Both the position numbers and the translations under genes were made by a program. 48,309 bases of DNA from Acidobacteriaceae bacterium (GTDB taxonomy: Bacteria > Acidobacteriota > Terriglobia > Terriglobales > Acidobacteriaceae). The notes under the pieces were generated by a model. That model was not told the DNA's origin. It saw nothing but the letters and a program-made list of their open reading frames with translations, and made no database searches. Positions 10,171-17,955 of this stretch are shown in pieces. The stretch spans positions 1,680 to 49,988 of the forward strand of contig PMUM01000143.1 in assembly GCA_003166855.1 (NCBI GenBank), read 5' to 3'. How positions within the stretch are numbered: position 1 is the stretch's first letter; the number at the start of each line of letters is the position of its first letter.

Positions 10171-10261
10171 CGCAGTTCATTCTAGGGAGCTTCGCTTGTA
10201 TTGGCAAAGTCGCGAGCTTCAATAGAACTCCTCGACAAGCCTCCGTCGTCGCACATCGCGT

Positions 10262-10322
10262 AGGGATCCTTCGACTGCGTGGGTGCTTCGCTTCGCGACG
10301 CACCCACTCCGCTCAGGATGAC
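10262..10322. repeat. Palindromic 'GGATCCTTCGACT' intergenic repeat
   Basis: Lies between modB and modC. It starts AGGGATCCTTCGACTGCG and ends CTCCGCTCAGGATGACA, with a hairpin inside: arms GTGGGTGC (10279-10286) and GCACCCAC (10300-10107 in order, i.e. 10300-10307) around a 13-base loop. This type of element, with 'ATCCTTCGACT' on one side and 'CTCAGGATGACA' on the other, recurs in many bacterial genomes including Acidobacteria. It would be transcribed as part of the mod message. Confidence 0.65.
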
Positions 10323-10349
10323 AGTGCAGGTGGGGAGTTAAATCGCCGT

Positions 10350-11030
10350 TTATCTTATCGGTCCAATGACCCACGCCTTGCGGTTCGTGCCATACACCAC
10401 GGCCAGTACGGCGAAGCTGAACGCGAGCAACAACAGCGCAGTCTCGTTGGCGGCGGCATAGTCGGAGGCCTGCACGCGGTCGAAGATATCAATCGAGACG
10501 GTGCGCGTGACGCCGGGAATGTTTCCGCCGACCATGAGCACCACGCCGAATTCTCCCATGGTGTGAGCAAAGCTCAGAGCTGTGCCTGTAATCAGTCCAG
10601 GGACAGAGAGCGGCGCGATCACGCGAAAGAAAGTCCGCAGCGGGGAGGCACCCAGCGTCGCCGACGCCGCGATCAGTTTGCGATCGACGCCCGCGAAGGA
10701 CGCGGCAAACGGTTGCACCGCAAACGGCAGACTATAAAGGATCGAACCGATCACCAAGCCGCTGAAGGTGAAGGCGAGGGTGTGGCCGGTGAGCGCGATC
10801 CACCAACGTCCCAGCGGGCTGCGCGGGCCGAGCGCGACCAGCACGTAGAATCCCAGCACGGTCGGGGGAAGAACGATAGGCAGGGCCACGACCGCTTCCA
10901 CCAGAAACTTCCAGCGCCGGCGCGAGAACGCGATCCAGTAGGCGATGGGCAGACCGAGGACCAGCAAGATGGCCGATACCGCGATCGCCAGTTGCAACGT
11001 CAGCCAGAATGCCTGCCAGTCGATTGCCAT
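10350..11030 (-). CDS. modB: Molybdate ABC transporter permease
   Basis: A 226-aa integral membrane protein, the usual ModB length, with about five to six helices (the first at residues 8-30). It forms the channel with ModC and receives molybdate from ModA. The cytoplasmic EAA-type loop that docks on the ATPase is visible in ASATLGASPLRTFFRVIAP (about 128-146), followed by SVPGLITGTALSFAHTMGEFGVVLM, a highly typical ModB stretch. Its N-terminus (WQAFWLTLQLAI) also fits the family. It lies 106 bases after modA, the gap being filled by a palindromic repeat. Confidence 0.95.
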   Translation of the reverse strand: MAIDWQAFWLTLQLAIAVSAILLVLGLPIAYWIAFSRRRWKFLVEAVVALPIVLPPTVLGFYVLVALGPRSPLGRWWIALTGHTLAFTFSGLVIGSILYSLPFAVQPFAASFAGVDRKLIAASATLGASPLRTFFRVIAPLSVPGLITGTALSFAHTMGEFGVVLMVGGNIPGVTRTVSIDIFDRVQASDYAAANETALLLLAFSFAVLAVVYGTNRKAWVIGPIR

Positions 11031-11075
11031 CGTTTCGTGTTTTCCTGGAAACCGCTTGTCTTGCTTTCCGGTGCT

Positions 11076-11125
11076 GGCATGCGCGGGCGGGACGCCCCCG
11101 CGACAGCCGGCAAGATGCCGGCGCT
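11076..11125. repeat. GC-rich double palindrome between modA and modB
   Basis: Two adjacent hairpins. One is GCGGGCGG...CGCCCCCGC (about 11083-11101). The other has arms GCCGGC (11106-11111) and GCCGGC (11117-11122) around AAGAT. The combined pattern 'gcgggcgggacgcccgcg-acagccggcaagatgccggcgct' is of a kind widely seen in Acidobacteria and other environmental genomes. It is different from the repeat at the modB-modC junction. Confidence 0.65.
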
Positions 11126-11136
11126 ACGTTTGCTCG

Positions 11137-11919
11137 TTACCGTAGCGTGAAGCCGTACTTCCGCAGCACCTCTGCCGTTTCTTTCGTTTTGATGTACTCC
11201 AGAAACTGCGCTGCTTCTTTCTTATGCTGAGAGTGCGAGAGCACAACCGCTCCCTGCGCCAGCGGAGGATAAAACTCTGCCGGAACTTCCCAATAACTTC
11301 CTTTGCTAGCCATTCCCGCCGCTAAGGCATGCGCGAGCGCGACGAATCCTGCCTGCGCGTTGCCTGACTCCACGAACTGCGCTGCTTGCGCGACGTTCTC
11401 TCCCTGGACCAAGCGATCCGCAACGCGATCGTACACCCCGGCATGCTTCAAGGCGGCCACCGCAGCCCGGCCGTAGGGTGCATGCTGCGGATTGGCAATG
11501 GCAATCTTCTTGACCGAAGGATCCAGCACAGCATTCATGCCCAGGCGTTGTAGGTCGAGCGGAGAATCCGCCGGAACCCACAGCACGAGCCTTCCCACCG
11601 CGTACTGAAACAAGCTGGCTCCTTCCGCGTCGCCTGCGGCGATCAGTTGGTGGGGATAATCCATATCTGCCGAGAAAAACAAGTCAAACGGAGCGCCATT
11701 CTGAATCTGCTGGGTGAGGGCTCCGGAGGCCCCGAACGAGAGCTTCACCTTTACGCCGGTCTTCTTCTCGTAACCGTCGCTGACCTCTTTCAGCGCCGCG
11801 CTTAGGTCCGCAGCCGCGGCCACTACGAGTTCGTGACCACTCGATTTTTCTTGTGCCCATCCCGCCGTTGTGGCTAGAAGCAGAGCCGCCGCGATCAAGG
11901 CGCGAGAGACAGACCTCAT
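11137..11919 (-). CDS. modA: Molybdate-binding periplasmic protein
   Basis: A 260-aa substrate-binding protein with a signal peptide (residues 1-22, ending GWAQ). The mature part starts with the ModA-type strand ELVVAAAADLSAALKEV (anion-binding Ser), then LSFGASGALTQQIQNGAPFDLFFSAD, the classic ModA segment with the second Ser contact and the Asp of the cleft, and IANPQHAPYGRAA (about 140-152), where a Tyr contacts the oxyanion. It captures molybdate or tungstate in the periplasm. It is the first gene of modA-modB-modC. Upstream is a small CGGGT/ACCCG hairpin (11947-11960); no ModE-type operator was recognised. The upstream gene at 12121 is divergent. Confidence 0.95.
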   Translation of the reverse strand: MRSVSRALIAAALLLATTAGWAQEKSSGHELVVAAAADLSAALKEVSDGYEKKTGVKVKLSFGASGALTQQIQNGAPFDLFFSADMDYPHQLIAAGDAEGASLFQYAVGRLVLWVPADSPLDLQRLGMNAVLDPSVKKIAIANPQHAPYGRAAVAALKHAGVYDRVADRLVQGENVAQAAQFVESGNAQAGFVALAHALAAGMASKGSYWEVPAEFYPPLAQGAVVLSHSQHKKEAAQFLEYIKTKETAEVLRKYGFTLR

Positions 11920-12120
11920 GTATGTAGACTGTCCTTTCTAGTCTTGCGGGTTTCTACCCGAGCCAACCCACGGAAAGCAGATTGTACAGGCCCAGTCCAT
12001 CTCTGTGGTGCGCGAGCGGCGGAGACGGCTTTTCCCAAAGTGGGCCGAGGCGGGTCGTCCACGCTGCTTTTGCGTTGCTTCGCCCGACTGCGCTTTCGAT
12101 ACTGGCAGGTGAGTTTCATC

Positions 12121-15100
12121 ATGCCAACCTGCCGTTGTCTCTCTTCTTTTCTGGTGCCGCTCCTCCTGCTGATTTGCCTCGCGGATGTTTCGGTCGTACA
12201 AGCACAAGGCGCGAAGCAACGAGCGGCCGACAATCCCGTATCAGACCCCGATGCCGACCATGTCAAAGAGCGCAACGAGTGGTTCTTCCGTGGACGCGTG
12301 ATCCGCGGGGAGCCGTCCGCAGAATTTCGTCGACGGGCCTATCAGTCGAAGCTGCAGCTGCGCGCGCGACGTGCTGCGGCATTCGGGGTGACAGGGCAGA
12401 CCTCGCTCTCGACAGGCTCATGGATACCGCTAGGCCCCATGCCGCTGGCGTCGGATGCGACCGGCAACGGCACGCAGGACTATCACCAGGTGGCGGGACG
12501 CGCGACGGCCATCGCGATCGATCCCGCGGATCCCACGGGCAACACTGTCTATATCGGCGGAGCGCAGAGCGGAATCTGGAAGTCGACTAATGCTGCCAAC
12601 AACACAGCCAACAGCGTGATGTGGACTCCCGTGACCGACGATCAGGCCACGCTTTCGATCGGAGCTATCGCCATCCAGCCAGGCAACACAGACCCGGCAA
12701 AGACGGTGATTCTTGCTGCCACCGGGGAGGCGAACAGTTCCGGCGACTCCTATTTCGGGCTGGGCATTCTCCGCTCCACCAACGCCGGCAGCACGTGGAG
12801 CCTGATTCCCACGGCCAACGGCGGCGCACTGTCGTTCAGTGGCCTGGGCGGGACGCGCATGGCATTCAGCACGGCACAAACGAACACACTGGTTGCGGCG
12901 ATGGCCACGTCCTCCGAGGGCTTGGTCGACGGATCAGTCACCGCCGGCACCACGCGCGGTCTCTACACCTCGCTCGATGCCGGGCAGACTTGGACTTACA
13001 ACGCGCTGGTCGATCCCGGCGGTGCTACCGATGCCACGTCAGCCACGTCGGTCGTTTACAACGCTGCCGCTGGGCAGTTCTTCGCCGCGGTGCGCTATCA
13101 CGGATTCTATTCTTCCCCCGATGGCGCGAATTGGACGCGGCTCGCAGTCCAGCCGGGTAGAGCGCTGTTGAGCACAGCGGCATGTCCAGCCCAATCGACC
13201 TCGAATAGTTATACCTGCCCGATCTATCGCGCAGAGATCACGGTGGTCCCAATTCGCAACGAGATGTATGCCTGGTTCATTTCCCTTTCCTCGACGGGCA
13301 GCCCCGTCGACGGCGGAATCTGGCAAAGCGTGAACGGGGGCGCATCATGGACGTCGATCTCCGATACTGTCATCGCGAACTGCGGTGATTTCGAAGGCTG
13401 CGGTGTGCAACAGGGCGCCTACAATCTGGAACTGCTGGCGGTTCCGAACGGGGCGGCAACCGACCTGTACGCCGGCGCGATCAATCTCTACAAGTGCGGC
13501 ATCACTACGCAGAATCCTACGTGCGCGGCCACCGGATTCATGAACCTCACCCACGTCTACGGATGCAACCCGATTGGCGCGCCTGCCCACGTGCATCCCG
13601 ACCAACACGCGTTGGCCTACGCGATTCCCGCGTCGGGTAGCGACTCCGGAAATGCCTTGATGTATTTTGCTAACGACGGCGGCATTTACCGTGCACTCAA
13701 CGGATTTTCAGGGCTCAACACCGGCGCGTGCTCGGGAACAAATCAGTTCGACGACCTCAACCAGAATCTGGGATCGATGACGCAGTTGGTCAGCTTCTCG
13801 CAGCATCCCACAGACATGAACACGATGCTTAGCGGGGCGCAGGATAACGGTTCACCCGCAACCACTCAGGCAACGACGAATCCAAGTTGGGTGAACGTGC
13901 TCGGTGGCGATGGCGGCTACAACCTGATCGATCCGGGCGCGACCTCCAACTGGTATGCGTCCAATCCTGACGTTCCTCCGGGCGGGCTGGGCGTGCAACT
14001 GTGCACGAGTGGCCCGAACTGCAATGACAGCGCCTTCAGCTTCGTGGCCACGAGCAGCACGGTCGGGGGCGACGATGGCGCGTTTTACTTTCCGTACATC
14101 TTCGATCCGAAGACCGCGACACCGATGCTGATCGGCACCTGCCGCGTGTGGCGAGGGCCGCGCACGGGCGGCGCTTTCACGGCGCTCAGTCCGAACTTCG
14201 ATAGCTTAGGCTCAGGAACTTGCACGGGAAGCGAAGTCAACCAGGTGCGCGCACTGGCCGCGGGGGGCACAACCGACAGCAATGGTTGCGTCGTCATTTA
14301 CGCCACCACGAGCGGCTTAGGCCCGATTGACGGCCCTCTCTACACACCGACGGGCGGTCACGTCTGGGTCACTACGAATGCTTCGACTGGAGCCGGGGCT
14401 TTCGCTGATGTCACCAACAACGGCCCTCAGGGCAACATCAATCCGAACCAGTTCCCGATCTCAGGGGTGGCGATCGACCCGTCCGATGTCACCGGCAAGA
14501 CTGCGTATGTGACTGTCATGGGCTTCACCGGAGGCACGGGACATGTCTGGAAGACCACCAACGCCGGCGCGTCCTGGACGGACTTCACCGCCAATCTGCC
14601 GGACTCGCCAGTAAACGCAGTCGTTGTCTATCCCGGATTGTCTCAGGTGTACGTCGGGACCGACGTGGGCGTCTTCGGCAGTTCCACATCCGCGGCCAGT
14701 TGGACGGAGCTTGGGCCCGCGCCCATCACGGATCAGAACGGCTTCCTGCCCAACGTGGCAGTCACGGCTCTGGGAGTCTTCACGGGTGGCGGCCAGCAAT
14801 TGCTGCGGGCTTCCACCTACGGGCGCGGCATCTGGCAATTCAATCTGGTCATCACACCGGACTTCCAGATGTCTGTCTCCAATTCGCCGCAGACCGTTTT
14901 CGTGGGACAGACAACCGCGTTCAACGGTACGGCCAGCGCGCTGAACGGGTACACGAGTTCGGTAGCACTGAGTTGTGCCGCCGGCTCGACGGCCCCGCCC
15001 AGCACCTGTTCAGTGTCTCCATCGACGCTGACTCCAGGAAACAAGACTCCGTTTGCCGTTACGGTGGGCGGCACGGCCGGTGACTACAGCTTCAACGTGC

Positions 15101-16653
15101 AGGGGGTTGGCTCTGACACAAAGCACATCACTCACACGGTTCCAGTCACGGAGCACGTCGTCAGCTTCGGGATGACGACTCCATCCCCGGCAAACGTGAC
15201 CGTGGCCCGAGGAACCACGTCGTCTCCGGTAAGTTTCCAGATTACGGCTGCAGGATCGTTCAATCAGAGCGTCACGGTTTCGTGCAGTTCTGGTATTGCC
15301 AGCGCGACCTGCGCGCTGACGCCCGGAACCACAGTCAATCCCACTTCAACTGCGCCGGTGAATATGACGGCTAGCGTATCGGTGCCCGCAGGAACCGCGC
15401 CTGGAAGTTATCCCGTGACGATTCAGGCCACGACGACCGGGGCCCCCTCAATGCTGACGACATCATTCAGCCTGAACGTCACCTCCAATGCAGATTTCGT
15501 TTTGACCGAGCCCATCTCATTCCCCGAGGTGAACGCAGGCAGCACCGGCACTACGGGGGCGATCTCGATTGCTTCGCAGGACGGATTCAGCGGCACTGTC
15601 ACTCTGAGTTGTCCGACGACGTACGGGGGCGGCAGTTGCAGCATCAGCCCCACCTCGGTGAGTTCGTTTCCGGCGACGGCAACGCTCACCATCAACGGCA
15701 CGAGTTTTGCTGCCGGAAGCTATTCGCTATCGATTACCGGAACCTCTGGCTCGGTTGTGCATGCTCTGGCGGTTTCATTCAATGTTGGTGACTATTCGAT
15801 CTCAGGGACGCAGACGCTATCTCTGGCGCCGGGCGGCCAGGGCACTGCCAGCCTCACGCTGACCTCGTCCCATTCGTATAGCGGGAAGATCAACGCAACC
15901 TGCGACGCGAGTGCTCTCGCGGGAGCGATGTGCTCGCTATCTCCCGCGAATCCGGTGAGCGTGACCAGCGGAGGCACGGCGACCCTCACGGCGACCGTCA
16001 ACACTCCCAGCACTGCAAGTCCGGGAACTTACAACATCAACATCACGACCCAGGACACCACAGGCGCGCCCAGCCATTCCTTCACCGTGGCTGTCACCCT
16101 GGCGCAGGATTTCCGGCTCACCTCTTCGACCCCGAGTCAGACGGTGACGGCGGGGCAGACCAGCGGCGCTTATAACCTGACTGTTCAGCCCGTGGGCGCA
16201 TCGTTCACCGGGGCGGTGACGCTTGCCTGTTCTGCCGGAATGCCTGCTGGGGCGCAATGCATCTTCAACCCGCCTCCCGCGTTCACTCCCGGAAACTCCG
16301 CGGTCGATGTCGTGATGAATATTTCAATCGTAGGAAGTAAGGCTCGGCTGCAGTCACGCACCGGCCGCGCCTCGGTCTTCTACGCGCTGTGCTTGTTCCT
16401 GCCGGGAATCGTGATCGCTTGGGGCGCCGCGGGGCGCAAGACCGGGCCGCCGATGCATCGCGTCTTCGGCTCGACCGCAATGCTGCTACTTGCGGCGCTT
16501 CTTATTTCTTGCGGGGGGGTCAGCAGCGGTGGAGGTACCCCTCCTCCCAAAGGAAACCAACCTGTCACCTATCTGATCACCGTCACGGGAACCTCTCCAG
16601 GCACCGCTTCCGATGCCGGGCAGAGCGTGCAAGTGACGCTTGTCGTAGACTAA
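12121..16653 (+). CDS. Giant secreted BNR-propeller / Ig-like protein with C-terminal membrane anchor
   Basis: A 1510-aa protein. ATG 12121 is chosen: it follows a GGTGAG ribosome binding site and opens a signal peptide (cleavage near VVQA, residue 28); the frame extends back to a TTG at 11944 without signal. Residues about 95-910 form a sortilin/BNR-type beta-propeller region with Asp-box-like turns (STNAGSTW, SLDAGQTW, SPDGANW, SVNGGASW, TTNAGASW). Residues about 915-1400 hold five Ig-like repeats (starting near 916, 1016, 1126, 1224, 1329), each with a Cys pair and 'SPS/SPA' turns. Then come a membrane helix (about 1419-1437) and a second one (about 1449-1463) ending in LISC at C1464, resembling an internal lipobox, and a last short beta domain. 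Probably cell-surface; ligand unknown. Confidence 0.8.
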   Translation: MPTCRCLSSFLVPLLLLICLADVSVVQAQGAKQRAADNPVSDPDADHVKERNEWFFRGRVIRGEPSAEFRRRAYQSKLQLRARRAAAFGVTGQTSLSTGSWIPLGPMPLASDATGNGTQDYHQVAGRATAIAIDPADPTGNTVYIGGAQSGIWKSTNAANNTANSVMWTPVTDDQATLSIGAIAIQPGNTDPAKTVILAATGEANSSGDSYFGLGILRSTNAGSTWSLIPTANGGALSFSGLGGTRMAFSTAQTNTLVAAMATSSEGLVDGSVTAGTTRGLYTSLDAGQTWTYNALVDPGGATDATSATSVVYNAAAGQFFAAVRYHGFYSSPDGANWTRLAVQPGRALLSTAACPAQSTSNSYTCPIYRAEITVVPIRNEMYAWFISLSSTGSPVDGGIWQSVNGGASWTSISDTVIANCGDFEGCGVQQGAYNLELLAVPNGAATDLYAGAINLYKCGITTQNPTCAATGFMNLTHVYGCNPIGAPAHVHPDQHALAYAIPASGSDSGNALMYFANDGGIYRALNGFSGLNTGACSGTNQFDDLNQNLGSMTQLVSFSQHPTDMNTMLSGAQDNGSPATTQATTNPSWVNVLGGDGGYNLIDPGATSNWYASNPDVPPGGLGVQLCTSGPNCNDSAFSFVATSSTVGGDDGAFYFPYIFDPKTATPMLIGTCRVWRGPRTGGAFTALSPNFDSLGSGTCTGSEVNQVRALAAGGTTDSNGCVVIYATTSGLGPIDGPLYTPTGGHVWVTTNASTGAGAFADVTNNGPQGNINPNQFPISGVAIDPSDVTGKTAYVTVMGFTGGTGHVWKTTNAGASWTDFTANLPDSPVNAVVVYPGLSQVYVGTDVGVFGSSTSAASWTELGPAPITDQNGFLPNVAVTALGVFTGGGQQLLRASTYGRGIWQFNLVITPDFQMSVSNSPQTVFVGQTTAFNGTASALNGYTSSVALSCAAGSTAPPSTCSVSPSTLTPGNKTPFAVTVGGTAGDYSFNVQGVGSDTKHITHTVPVTEHVVSFGMTTPSPANVTVARGTTSSPVSFQITAAGSFNQSVTVSCSSGIASATCALTPGTTVNPTSTAPVNMTASVSVPAGTAPGSYPVTIQATTTGAPSMLTTSFSLNVTSNADFVLTEPISFPEVNAGSTGTTGAISIASQDGFSGTVTLSCPTTYGGGSCSISPTSVSSFPATATLTINGTSFAAGSYSLSITGTSGSVVHALAVSFNVGDYSISGTQTLSLAPGGQGTASLTLTSSHSYSGKINATCDASALAGAMCSLSPANPVSVTSGGTATLTATVNTPSTASPGTYNINITTQDTTGAPSHSFTVAVTLAQDFRLTSSTPSQTVTAGQTSGAYNLTVQPVGASFTGAVTLACSAGMPAGAQCIFNPPPAFTPGNSAVDVVMNISIVGSKARLQSRTGRASVFYALCLFLPGIVIAWGAAGRKTGPPMHRVFGSTAMLLLAALLISCGGVSSGGGTPPPKGNQPVTYLITVTGTSPGTASDAGQSVQVTLVVD

Positions 16654-16715
16654 AGCGTCGCGCGGTTGGTCCCTGCGACCAAGAACGCCTGCGCGACCGT
16701 GCAGTCGCGTCTTCA

Positions 16716-17930
16716 ATGACCGATTCTCATTACAACGTAATCATCATCGGTGGTGGTGTGGTTGGGCTCGGAGTCGCGCTCGAAATCACGCGCCGCTTTC
16801 CGCATCTTCGGCTGCTCCTGCTCGAGAAAGAAGACCGCGTCGCCCGCCACCAGAGCGGACACAACAGCGGGGTGATTCACTCCGGCGTTTACTACAAGCC
16901 CGGCTCCTTGAAGGCCCGCCTGTGCGTCACGGGAGCCGCGGCCATGGTCGAGTTCTGCCGCGAGCACGGCATCGCCCACAATGTCTGCGGCAAAGTCATC
17001 GTCGCAACCCACGCGGACGAACTCCCACGGCTGGAAGAATTGCGCCAGCGCGGGGAAGCCAATGGCCTGACTGGCCTGCGCATGATCGGTCCCGAGGAGT
17101 TGCGCGAAATCGAGCCTCATGCTACGGGACTGCGAGCGCTGGTCGTACCCTCCACAGGAATTACCGACTACGCCAAGGTGTGCGAGAAATATGCAGAATT
17201 GATTTCGGCAGCCGGTGGCACCGTTCTACTGTCCGCGGCGGCCACGGGCATCCGCCGCATGCCGAACGAAATCGTGGTGGAAACTTCGCGGGGAGCGTTC
17301 TCCACCGCTTCACTCATCAACTGCGCCGGACTATTCAGCGACCGCATCAGCCGGATGGCAGGCGACGAACCCGGCGTGATGATCGTTCCATTTCGCGGTG
17401 AATATTACGACCTTGTGCCCGAGCGCGCCGCACTGGTGAAGGCGTTGATCTATCCCGTACCCGATCCACGCTTTCCATTTCTCGGCGTGCATTTCACCCG
17501 CCGCATTACCGGCAGAGTGGATGCCGGCCCGAACGCCGTCTTTGCGCTGGCACGGGAAGGTTACCGTCACACCGACATCAACCTACGCGACTTGGTGTCG
17601 GCGGCGACGTTTCCTGGCTTTTGGCGCATGGCGGGGCGGCACTGGCGCAACGCTTTGGGAGAGTGGCGCCGGTCGCTATCGAAGCCGGCCTTCGTTCGCG
17701 CGTTGCAGCGCTTGCTCCCAGAGGTAGGCGAGAAGGACTTGGTTCCCGGCGGCTCGGGCGTGCGCGCTCAGGCGCTCAAGCCCAACGGAGCCTTGGTCGA
17801 CGATTTCCAATTCGTGCCGTCCGGCAAAGTGCTCCACGTGCTCAACGTGCCCTCGCCGGCGGCCACAGCCTCATTGACCATTGGCAAGACCATTGTCGAC
17901 ACGGCCGCGGCCGGTCTTGGTCTCGTTTAA
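16716..17930 (+). CDS. lhgO: L-2-hydroxyglutarate oxidase (FAD-dependent)
   Basis: A 404-aa member of the DAO/FAD-dependent oxidoreductase family. It oxidises L-2-hydroxyglutarate to 2-oxoglutarate, feeding electrons to oxygen or the membrane quinone pool, and so repairs a by-product of central metabolism. ATG 16716 is chosen; the frame extends to 16389 but that part overlaps the preceding gene. The FAD-binding motif IIIGGGVVGLG is at residues 9-19, followed by LLEKEDRVARHQSGHNSGVIHSG, where HQSGHNSGVIH is characteristic of LhgO. Near the end GSGVRAQAL (about 348-356) and VLNVPSPAATAS fit the family. Convergent with the TonB-dependent receptor, only 25 bases away. No terminator recognised. 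Confidence 0.88.
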   Translation: MTDSHYNVIIIGGGVVGLGVALEITRRFPHLRLLLLEKEDRVARHQSGHNSGVIHSGVYYKPGSLKARLCVTGAAAMVEFCREHGIAHNVCGKVIVATHADELPRLEELRQRGEANGLTGLRMIGPEELREIEPHATGLRALVVPSTGITDYAKVCEKYAELISAAGGTVLLSAAATGIRRMPNEIVVETSRGAFSTASLINCAGLFSDRISRMAGDEPGVMIVPFRGEYYDLVPERAALVKALIYPVPDPRFPFLGVHFTRRITGRVDAGPNAVFALAREGYRHTDINLRDLVSAATFPGFWRMAGRHWRNALGEWRRSLSKPAFVRALQRLLPEVGEKDLVPGGSGVRAQALKPNGALVDDFQFVPSGKVLHVLNVPSPAATASLTIGKTIVDTAAAGLGLV

Positions 17931-17955
17931 GCGAGCCTTCTGAAGAAACCGTCTT

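Noticed and set aside
10152-11150. A 332-codon open frame on the plus strand across modB
   Set aside because: It reads through two intergenic repeats and the antisense of modB, and its product is highly charged and low in hydrophobic residues.
11944-12120. N-terminal extension of the giant BNR protein from a TTG
   Set aside because: The extension has no ribosome binding site and would bury the signal peptide; ATG 12121 has both.
16389-16715. 109-residue N-terminal extension of LhgO
   Set aside because: It overlaps the end of the preceding gene; the FAD motif lies at the normal distance from ATG 16716.
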